A stretch of DNA of 5,675 bases from Gammaproteobacteria bacterium. GTDB lineage: Bacteria > Pseudomonadota > Gammaproteobacteria > SZUA-152. Positions 1-4,208 of this stretch are shown one piece after another. The translations under genes and the position numbers were made by a program. How positions within the stretch are numbered: the first letter of the stretch is position 1; the number at the start of each line of letters is the position of its first letter. The notes beneath the pieces were generated by a model. It was not told the origin of the DNA and did no database searches. It saw nothing but the letters and a program-made list of their open reading frames with translations. Where the stretch lies: assembly GCA_030613605.1 (NCBI GenBank), contig JAUWLO010000133.1, positions 1-5,675 on the forward strand, read 5' to 3'.

Positions 1-174
1 GCGAGTCGGGAACTGGTCATCGACCGGATAATGGCTCTTGAATCTCCCGATATTGATCTTGAACAGGTCAAGTGGGTGGTGCTAATGGTGCTCTTTAATC
101 AGCCGGGTCTGGAAGAAGCGTTCACCTGGATGGAAAACATGGTGATGGAGGAGTTTAGTCTGCCTCTCCACTAG
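1..174 (+). CDS. smg: Smg family protein (DUF494), C-terminal 57 residues
   Basis: Open from the first base in frame 1 and ending at TAG 172-174; the 5' part lies outside the window. The translation begins ASRELVIDRIMAL and contains VKWVVLMVLFNQPG, which closely matches the C-terminal part of E. coli Smg (REMVIERVLAL, LKWVILMVLFNIPG) and ends in the same LH dipeptide. The E. coli protein is about 157 residues, so roughly the last third is present here. Smg is a small, conserved, acidic cytoplasmic protein whose gene usually sits near dprA and topA; its biochemical role is not established. Nothing in the visible part suggests a membrane segment or catalytic motif. Family assignment is confident from the sequence match; function is not claimed. 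Confidence 0.9.
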   Translation, partial: ASRELVIDRIMALESPDIDLEQVKWVVLMVLFNQPGLEEAFTWMENMVMEEFSLPLH

Positions 175-199
175 CAAATACGGTATTTCGTATTTGTTG
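172..199. repeat. Stem-loop just after smg
   Basis: A perfect 8-bp inverted repeat, CAAATACG (175-182) and CGTATTTG (189-196), encloses a 6-nt loop. It can be extended by G-U, A-U and U-G pairs into the smg stop codon. No T-run follows in either direction, so it is not a standard intrinsic terminator. It may act as a weak terminator or 3'-end protecting hairpin for smg. A second weak hairpin (TGTTC 239-243 with GAACA 249-253, nested inside GTTAG 228-232 with CTAAC 256-260) sits at the end of the convergent reductase gene. The 81-bp gap 175-255 holds no gene. Confidence 0.4.
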
Positions 200-255
200 G
201 TAGCGTTATTCTGGATGTAATTTGGGTGTTAGTGTCGGTGTTCGAAAAGAACAAG

Positions 256-1248
256 CTAACAAGAGGGCGTGACGATAAAGGGGTCAGCGTAAATATCTTG
301 CAGGTTTGCCCCCGCGAGATAGGCTTTTGTCTTCGTTGTTTTAACCATATCTTCCTGCCCACATAAGTAAACAGACCACCCAGTCAGACTTTTATGATCC
401 TCTAATGCCATGTCGTTGGCGCGTCCCTGCCGCATATTTTCAGGCACATGACCTCGTGATATACAGGGGTGATAGAAAAAATGGTCACAGGATTGTTCCA
501 GCGCCCTTAATTCATCCACCAGGTACAGGCCATTGGAAGTCAGTTGGCCACTCAGTGTGCGGCTGCCGTGATAAAGGTGGATGGGACCGCTGTGTCCCTG
601 GCGTAACGCCTCTCTGATAATTCCGTAGAGCGGTGCCAGTCCGCAGCCGGTTCCGATCAGTAAAAGGGGTTGTTGCGGGTCATCCTGTATGTAAAAGCAT
701 TCGCCATGGGATTGGGAAATATGGACAGTATCTCCTGCTTTGGCTTCAGTATGCGCCCAGCCACTCATCTGCCCATCGGGAACACGTCGTATATGAAGCT
801 CTATGTAATTTTCTTCTGAGGGTACGCTGGCTATGGAATAGCTACGGCTCACGTCATGTGGGTTAGTCAGCGTTAGATATTGACCTGGGTAATACTCATA
901 ATTTTCTGGACGAACCAGACGTAGACGAACCACTTCGGGATTCAGCAGATCAACGGCTTGAATGGTGGTTTCGATTTCAACAAGGTTCTTGTCAGGCAGG
1001 CCAACATGAATATCGCTTTTGGGTACGCAGGCACAGGCAAGGAAATAGTTCTGTGCCTTAAGCACACTTTTCAGGCCAGCCTGAGACTTCTCGGGGGGTT
1101 CGCCTTCGTGTGCCACCATCATGCAGCTTTGGCAAACACCGGCTTTGCAGGAAGATTTAACGGACACGCCATGTCGGGTCAGACAATCTAATACGGACTC
1201 ATTGGACTCAGTTTCGTATTTTTGACCTTCAAACGCGATTTTTGACAT
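256..1248 (-). CDS. [2Fe-2S] ferredoxin/FAD/NAD(P)H oxidoreductase, oxygenase-reductase type; probable electron donor to the adjacent globin
   Basis: 330 residues, ATG at 1248, TAG at 256-258. The N-terminal ~90 residues are a plant-type ferredoxin: C34-x4-C39-x2-C42, with the fourth ligand at C72 in LACACVP (C74 is a nearby extra cysteine). Residues ~95-190 form the FAD-binding barrel with the RSYS motif at 135-138. Residues ~193-330 form the NAD(P)H-binding module with GTGCGLAP at 199-206, CGQEDMV at 296-302 and a terminal DPF. This order is that of benzoate, phenol and methane monooxygenase reductases. Such enzymes move electrons from NAD(P)H through FAD and the cluster to a partner protein. 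No oxygenase gene is present. The upstream gene, 59 bp away on the same strand, is a truncated haemoglobin, so I infer that the globin is the partner. The ribosome site is weak (GGA about 6 nt before ATG), which suggests reliance on co-transcription. The fold assignment is firm; the partner is inferred. Confidence 0.9.
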   Translation of the reverse strand: MSKIAFEGQKYETESNESVLDCLTRHGVSVKSSCKAGVCQSCMMVAHEGEPPEKSQAGLKSVLKAQNYFLACACVPKSDIHVGLPDKNLVEIETTIQAVDLLNPEVVRLRLVRPENYEYYPGQYLTLTNPHDVSRSYSIASVPSEENYIELHIRRVPDGQMSGWAHTEAKAGDTVHISQSHGECFYIQDDPQQPLLLIGTGCGLAPLYGIIREALRQGHSGPIHLYHGSRTLSGQLTSNGLYLVDELRALEQSCDHFFYHPCISRGHVPENMRQGRANDMALEDHKSLTGWSVYLCGQEDMVKTTKTKAYLAGANLQDIYADPFIVTPSC

Positions 1249-1282
1249 AACGTATCCGTTGTTTCTTCAGCTGTTCTACTAC

Positions 1283-1304
1283 TCAGCGATGAATTAGTCG
1301 CTGA
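1283..1304 (-). repeat. Intercistronic hairpin between globin and reductase genes
   Basis: TCAGCGA (1283-1289) and TCGCTGA (1298-1304) form a 7-bp perfect stem with an 8-nt loop, inside the 59-bp gap after the globin stop codon. No T-run follows, so it is unlikely to stop transcription fully. It could attenuate readthrough or stabilise the globin message, giving more globin than reductase. The structure is seen; the role is inferred. Confidence 0.4.
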
Positions 1305-1307
1305 TAC

Positions 1308-1676
1308 TTATTTACCCAGCACATCGTTACGGGTTGATTCGGCAATAGCAGCCGCTTCAGCAATCAGCTCACCAGGAACATTGAGTTCCGTCAGGGTAGC
1401 ACCCAGATGTTCCATTACGGCGTCAAAATGGCTGTCATTAAGACCGCGCTCTACCAGGTGGGCATGCCCGGTGCGCATGTCTTCGCCGCTGTAATTATTT
1501 GGACCACCAAAGGCCATGGTCAGGAAGGATTTTTGCTTGGCAGCCTGTTTGTCCATATCAATGTCATCAAAAAAGCCTTTGATGCGGTCATCGGCAAGGA
1601 CTTTGCGGTAGAAAATATCAACTGCGGCATCGACGGCAGCTTCGCCACCAATTTTATCAAAAAGAGTGTCAGACAT
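1308..1676 (-). CDS. glbN: Group I truncated haemoglobin (2/2 globin, trHbN/GlbN type)
   Basis: 122 residues, the usual length for a group I truncated globin. It resembles Synechocystis GlbN: LFDKIGGEAAVD at the start, DDRIKGFF, FLTMAFGGPNNYSG and HFDAVMEHL. Predicted haem-pocket residues by alignment are Tyr23 (B10), Gln44 (E7), Gln48 (E11) and proximal His71 (F8). The His that gives Synechocystis GlbN its sixth ligand (H46, E10) is Lys47 here, and its covalent-haem His117 has no counterpart, so a hexacoordinate or covalently bound haem is not expected. A Tyr/Gln/Gln distal pocket suits O2 binding and NO dioxygenation to nitrate. A clear ribosome site, GAGGAAA (complement of 1682-1688), precedes ATG. 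It is the first gene of a two-gene operon with the reductase and diverges from nsrR, with NsrR-like sites between. Family is very secure; the NO role rests on context. Confidence 0.93.
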   Translation of the reverse strand: MSDTLFDKIGGEAAVDAAVDIFYRKVLADDRIKGFFDDIDMDKQAAKQKSFLTMAFGGPNNYSGEDMRTGHAHLVERGLNDSHFDAVMEHLGATLTELNVPGELIAEAAAIAESTRNDVLGK

Positions 1677-1765
1677 TGTAGTTTCCTCAAATTAGAATGT
1701 GGCTAAACCAGCTGTTTTGGGGGCAATGAGATATTGTCACTTTATGCAAAATCTTGACCCCAGGA

Positions 1766-1788
1766 ACGGCTTATCTCAAATACATCTT
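1766..1788 (-). promoter_or_regulatory. Probable NsrR operator upstream of the globin-reductase operon
   Basis: On the minus strand the site begins AAGATGTATTT (complement of 1778-1788), an 11/11 match to the NsrR half-site AAGATGYATTT. A 1-nt spacer and a degenerate second half follow (6 of 11 against AAATRCATCTT), giving 17 of 22 informative positions. The first 17 bases differ at one pyrimidine from the E. coli hmp operator as I recall it. It lies about 90 bp before the globin ATG and would overlap the candidate promoter. The match is seen; binding is inferred. Confidence 0.7.
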
Positions 1789-1797
1789 AAGAAGCAA
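1770..1797 (-). promoter_or_regulatory. Candidate promoter for globin-reductase operon
   Basis: On the minus strand, TTGCTT (complement of 1792-1797) and GATAAG (complement of 1770-1775) are separated by 16 bp. They match the sigma-70 -35 box at 3/6 and the -10 box at 4/6. Both boxes are weak, but the position overlaps the NsrR-like operator, as repression would require. It would give a leader of about 85 nt. A different start site within 1720-1760 cannot be excluded. Confidence 0.3.
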
Positions 1798-1809
1798 ATT
1801 GATTGCTAA

Positions 1810-1852
1810 TTAACCGATATTGTTGATATTCCTGACAATATTGCTCGGTTAA
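1810..1852. repeat. Imperfect inverted repeat in the glbN/nsrR intergenic region
   Basis: TTAACCGA (1810-1817) plus TATTGT (1818-1823) is repeated in inverse as ACAATA (1835-1840) and TCGGTTAA (1845-1852). That makes 14 paired bases, an 11-nt loop and a 4-nt bulge (TTGC, 1841-1844). It sits between the two NsrR-like sites and is not an NsrR motif. It lacks a T-run on either strand. It could be an operator for another regulator or a hairpin in a leader. Confidence 0.5.
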
Positions 1853-1875
1853 AAGAAGTATATTAAATATATGTT
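1853..1875 (+). promoter_or_regulatory. Probable NsrR operator upstream of nsrR
   Basis: Two 11-bp halves, AAGAAGTATAT (1853-1863) and AAATATATGTT (1865-1875), flank a 1-nt spacer. They match the NsrR consensus AAGATGYATTT-N-AAATRCATCTT at 9/11 and 9/11. It lies about 70 bp before the nsrR ATG, and its AT-rich core (TATATT, 1859-1864) looks like a -10 element, although no good -35 box is spaced correctly. It suggests autoregulation of nsrR, or cooperative control of both divergent promoters with the site at 1766-1788. Confidence 0.65.
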
Positions 1876-1944
1876 AAAGGATTTATTTGTGTTGTCAAGC
1901 GTTGAAGGGTTACATTAGGGAGACATACGGGGGCTTACCATTCC

Positions 1945-2394
1945 ATGCAATTAACGCTGCATACAGATTTTGCTTTGCGGGTGCTCATCTTTCTGTCTCA
2001 GAAGAGGGAGGGTTTGGCCACGATTACTGAAATTGCGGATTTTTACCAAATATCCCGCAATCATCTGGTAAAGGTGGTCCATCATCTGGCTGGTAGTGGC
2101 TTCATCAAGACCACAAGGGGCAAACACGGTGGCATGGAGCTGGCACGGGTGCCAGAGCTGATTTCGATTGGTGATGTGGTGCGTCATATGGAGCCCAATT
2201 TTGACATCGTGGAATGCTTTGACACCTCAAACCCAAGCTGTGTTGTGTCCCCCGCCTGTGCCCTAAAATCTGTTTTGTATCAAGCGGGTAACGAGTTTTT
2301 AGGGGTGCTTGACCGATTTACCCTGGCCGATGCCCTGGAGCCTTCTGAAGCAACCTCACAGATATTCCCGTTAGAACAATTGCTCAATCGTTGA
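1945..2394 (+). CDS. nsrR: Nitric-oxide-sensing repressor NsrR (Rrf2 family)
   Basis: 149 residues, ATG at 1945, TGA at 2392-2394. The N-terminus MQLTLHTDFALRVLIF matches E. coli NsrR (MQLTSFTDYGLRALIY), which fixes the start despite a modest ribosome site (GGGGG, 1929-1933). A winged helix-turn-helix covers residues ~1-80, with ISRNHLVKVVHHL as the recognition region and RGKHGG as the wing. The cluster cysteines are C91, C99 and C105 (C-x7-C-x5-C); E. coli has C91, C96 and C102, so the first loop is three residues longer. Asp8, a cluster ligand in Streptomyces NsrR, is present. NsrR holds an Fe-S cluster and releases DNA when NO attacks it, derepressing NO detoxification genes. Two NsrR-like sites lie in the divergent region, which makes the globin-reductase operon the obvious target. 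Assignment against IscR and other Rrf2 proteins is good. Confidence 0.92.
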   Translation: MQLTLHTDFALRVLIFLSQKREGLATITEIADFYQISRNHLVKVVHHLAGSGFIKTTRGKHGGMELARVPELISIGDVVRHMEPNFDIVECFDTSNPSCVVSPACALKSVLYQAGNEFLGVLDRFTLADALEPSEATSQIFPLEQLLNR

Positions 2395-2398
2395 GCAA
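2380..2398 (+). terminator. Stem-loop across the nsrR stop codon, possible weak terminator
   Basis: TTGCTCAA (2380-2387), a TCG loop and TTGAGCAA (2391-2398) make a perfect 8-bp hairpin that contains the TGA stop codon. No T-run follows, so termination would be inefficient or factor-dependent. The stem is AT-rich in half its pairs. The structure is certain; a terminator role is a guess. Confidence 0.35.
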
Positions 2399-2424
2399 CT
2401 ACAGCTGACTTATTTGTTGAGTCC

Positions 2425-2462
2425 TTCCATGAACCGCCCGAACCCGCTAAAATGCGCGGTTC
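2425..2462 (+). promoter_or_regulatory. Candidate prkB promoter with flanking inverted repeat
   Basis: TAAAAT (2448-2453) is a 5/6 match to the -10 box and is followed by a GC-rich discriminator (GCGCGG). A -35 box 17 bp upstream would be TTCCAT (2425-2430), which is poor. The inverted repeat GAACCGC (2431-2437) and GCGGTTC (2456-2462) brackets the -10 box and could be an operator. It would give a 5' leader of roughly 110 nt before prkB. Nothing else is recognised in 2399-2560. Confidence 0.4.
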
Positions 2463-2572
2463 GATCACGCAGTGCATTAATCAACATCAAAAGCTGGGTT
2501 TTGTGCGAGAAGGAAACTCGGCCACTGCAAACGAATTCAAGAATTTAGTCAGAAAAGTTTGAGGAGATAAGC

Positions 2573-3460
2573 ATGTCCGTAAAGCATCCCGTTATTGCTG
2601 TTACCGGTTCTTCCGGCGCAGGTACCACAACGGTTAAAAATGCCTTTGAGCATATTTTCCGCCGCGAAAATATCAATCCATTGATTGTTGAGGGAGACAG
2701 CTATCACTGTTTTGATCGTGCCGCGATGAAAGAGGCGATTGGTGAGTTTGCAAAGAAGGGCAAACAGTTGAGTCATTTCGGTCCTGAAGCCAACCATTTT
2801 GACCTGATCTCGGATACCTTTAAGGCCTATGGTGACACCGGTAAATGCCGTCGTCGTTATTACCTGCATAGTGATGAAGAGGCAGCAGAACATAATGCTC
2901 GTTTGAGTACCGACCTGACGCCTGGACAGTTTACGCCCTGGGAAGACATCGATTACGAGACAGACGTGCTGTTCTACGAAGGTTTGCATGGCGGGGTTGT
3001 TAACGGTGATGTGAATGTAGCGGAGTATGTCGATCTGCTGGTGGGTGTGGTTCCAATTGTGAACCTTGAGTGGATTCAAAAAATTCATCGCGATAATGCC
3101 CAGCGTGGTTACTCTGCCGAGGCGATTGTGGACACTATTTTACGGCGCATGGATGACTATGTGCATTACATCACGCCGCAGTTTTCGCGCACCGATATTA
3201 ATTTCCAGCGCGTACCAACGGTGGATACTTCTAACCCGTTTATTGCACGCGATATTCCTACGCCGGACGAAAGCTTTATCGTGATCCGCTTTCGCGACCA
3301 TAAGGGAACTGATTTCCCTTACCTGTTGAATATGATTGACGGTGCCTTTATGTCGCGCCCTAATACTATTGTGGTGCCAGGCGGCAAGATGGGTTTTGCG
3401 ATGGAGTTGATTTTGGCTCCCCGCATTCATCAAATGACAGAGGCCAAGCAAAAGGCTTAA
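2573..3460 (+). CDS. prkB: Phosphoribulokinase-like kinase PrkB
   Basis: 295 residues, close to E. coli PrkB (about 289). A strong ribosome site, GAGGAG (2561-2566), stands 6 nt before the ATG. The P-loop is GSSGAGTTT (12-20). By alignment with Rhodobacter phosphoribulokinase the catalytic and substrate residues are kept: Asp42, His45 and Arg49 in VEGDSYHCFDR, Glu136 in YEGLHGG, Arg173-Asp174, and Arg191-Arg192. Long blocks equal the E. coli protein, such as DLLVGVVPIVNLEWIQK and ITPQFSRT. The classic reaction is ATP-dependent phosphorylation of ribulose 5-phosphate to ribulose 1,5-bisphosphate. Class I enzymes of this type serve the Calvin cycle, but E. coli-like PrkB occurs in heterotrophs without RuBisCO and its role there is unsettled. 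No carbon-fixation gene is in this window. Transcription appears to be monocistronic, ending at the terminator after 3500. Confidence 0.92.
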   Translation: MSVKHPVIAVTGSSGAGTTTVKNAFEHIFRRENINPLIVEGDSYHCFDRAAMKEAIGEFAKKGKQLSHFGPEANHFDLISDTFKAYGDTGKCRRRYYLHSDEEAAEHNARLSTDLTPGQFTPWEDIDYETDVLFYEGLHGGVVNGDVNVAEYVDLLVGVVPIVNLEWIQKIHRDNAQRGYSAEAIVDTILRRMDDYVHYITPQFSRTDINFQRVPTVDTSNPFIARDIPTPDESFIVIRFRDHKGTDFPYLLNMIDGAFMSRPNTIVVPGGKMGFAMELILAPRIHQMTEAKQKA

Positions 3461-3505
3461 CCCCTATCGATTTGGAATCTTCCTGGTAGGAAGCATTCTG
3501 GATAG

Positions 3506-3541
3506 AAAAAAGGCGAGACCGGTTTCGGTCTCGCCTTTTTT
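3506..3541. terminator. Bidirectional intrinsic terminator between prkB and the membrane-protein gene
   Basis: A perfect 10-bp GC-rich stem, GGCGAGACCG (3512-3521) and CGGTCTCGCC (3526-3535), with a GTTT tetraloop. It is preceded by six A (3506-3511) and followed by six T (3536-3541), so it has a U-tract on both strands. It terminates prkB on the plus strand and the convergent gene on the minus strand, whose stop codon (3540-3542) overlaps the T-run. Confidence 0.95.
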
Positions 3542-3956
3542 ATGTGCTGGCTACAGGTTCTGACAGCATGGCACCGGTTGCGATGACCAGTGCACGTGAC
3601 AATAATATGCCTTTGGCGAGCATACGATGTTCGCGTCGACTATCATCTGTATCAGTCGTAATTGTGTCAGGTGTAGATTTTAGCAATTTGAGTCCAGCGC
3701 TTACCTGTATTGCATAGAGGACAAACAGGGAAATGATCAGGCCAAAATGCATCCACACGCCAAAAGACAGGATGTCACCGTCTGTGAGTAAACGTTTGCT
3801 CCAGTCTCGAGTCATCACCAGATAAATCGGCATGCTGATATCGAAGAGGATGACGGCAAACATGACCGGAATATGGAATCGGTGTGCGCGGTGCCAATAG
3901 ATAGCCACCAGCATGAGCAGGAGCGTTAGTGAAGCAAGGTAAAAAGGACCTTCCAT
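3540..3956 (-). CDS. Uncharacterised four-helix inner-membrane protein, DUF420-like layout
   Basis: 138 residues, ATG at 3956, TAA at 3540-3542. Hydrophobic segments are at about 4-20, 29-48, 65-86 and 113-131, with a polar, Thr/Asp-rich stretch at ~95-108 before the last one. Histidines lie at membrane borders (H22, H25, H28, H70, H110). The HRxHxxH and REHRMLAKG patterns recall DUF420 proteins, some of which (CtaM of Staphylococcus) assist haem-copper oxidase maturation. I regard that as a weak resemblance and claim no function. An in-frame stop at 3963-3965 limits upstream starts, and no purine-rich ribosome site precedes the ATG. The gene starts 47 bp after the 3' end of tRNA-Phe on the same strand with no terminator between, so it may be transcribed from the tRNA promoter. 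It ends directly at the bidirectional terminator. Confidence 0.8.
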   Translation of the reverse strand: MEGPFYLASLTLLLMLVAIYWHRAHRFHIPVMFAVILFDISMPIYLVMTRDWSKRLLTDGDILSFGVWMHFGLIISLFVLYAIQVSAGLKLLKSTPDTITTDTDDSRREHRMLAKGILLSRALVIATGAMLSEPVAST

Positions 3957-4003
3957 TAGTGACTATTGGGGGACTTAATTAGAGTACTTGCGATTAGAAT
4001 TAA

Positions 4004-4079
4004 TGGTGGCCGGAGGTGGAATCGAACCACCGACACGAGGATTTTCAATCCACTGCTCTACCGACTGAGCTATCCGGCC
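4004..4079 (-). tRNA. tRNA-Phe (anticodon GAA)
   Basis: A 76-nt cloverleaf with encoded CCA (complement of 4004-4006) and a 7-bp acceptor stem, GGCCGGA with TCCGGCC. The D-arm is GCTC-AGTCGGTA-GAGC, the anticodon loop TTGAAAA (complement of 4042-4048), and the T-arm GGTGG-TTCGATT-CCACC. The anticodon GAA is at complement 4044-4046. The sequence is close to E. coli tRNA-Phe, especially from position 8 to 26 and through the anticodon loop. The anticodon stem GTGGA/TCCTC carries a U-U mismatch at 28-42, where the E. coli stem is fully paired. Confidence 0.97.
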
Positions 4080-4092
4080 ATCAGGGAGGCGT

Positions 4093-4121
4093 ATTAAAGC
4101 GGCTGCACCCCTGAGAGTCAA
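4093..4121 (-). promoter_or_regulatory. tRNA-Phe promoter
   Basis: On the minus strand, TTGACT (complement of 4116-4121; 5/6) and TTTAAT (complement of 4093-4098; 5/6) are 17 bp apart. The -10 box is followed by a GC-rich discriminator (ACGCCTCCC), as is usual for stringently controlled stable-RNA promoters. The mature 5' end of the tRNA lies 13 bp after the -10 box, so the 5' leader is only a few bases. Confidence 0.8.
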
Positions 4122-4160
4122 GCCGATCCTTATTGGAATGCCCGCAACCAGGGCAAAAGT

Positions 4161-4169
4161 TGATATAAT
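4161..4169 (+). promoter_or_regulatory. Extended -10 promoter for the radical SAM gene
   Basis: TGATATAAT carries a perfect TATAAT (4164-4169) with an upstream TGN extension. The region 17 bp upstream (CCCGCA) is a poor -35 box, which an extended -10 can offset. The leader to the ATG at 4209 would be about 33 nt. It is back to back with the tRNA-Phe promoter. Confidence 0.6.
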
Positions 4170-4208
4170 CACTCGGATATTCCAACAATCATCAGGCGAC
4201 TCCAGTCC

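Noticed and set aside
171..362. 63-residue minus-strand open frame at the smg-reductase junction
   Set aside because: It overlaps the reductase C-terminus in another frame and has low-complexity Thr/Asn content with no recognisable motif.
1407..1706. 99-residue open frame on the plus strand across the globin gene
   Set aside because: Antisense to a clear family member; no ribosome site or recognisable motif.
1799..1813. Possible FNR box beginning TTGAT in the glbN-nsrR intergenic region
   Set aside because: The second half matches only 2 of 5 positions of ATCAA, so it is not better than chance in AT-rich DNA.
2549..3088. 179-residue open frame on the minus strand
   Set aside because: It lies antisense to the well-conserved prkB, is rich in residues expected from antisense reading, and has no recognisable domain. 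Treated as a shadow.
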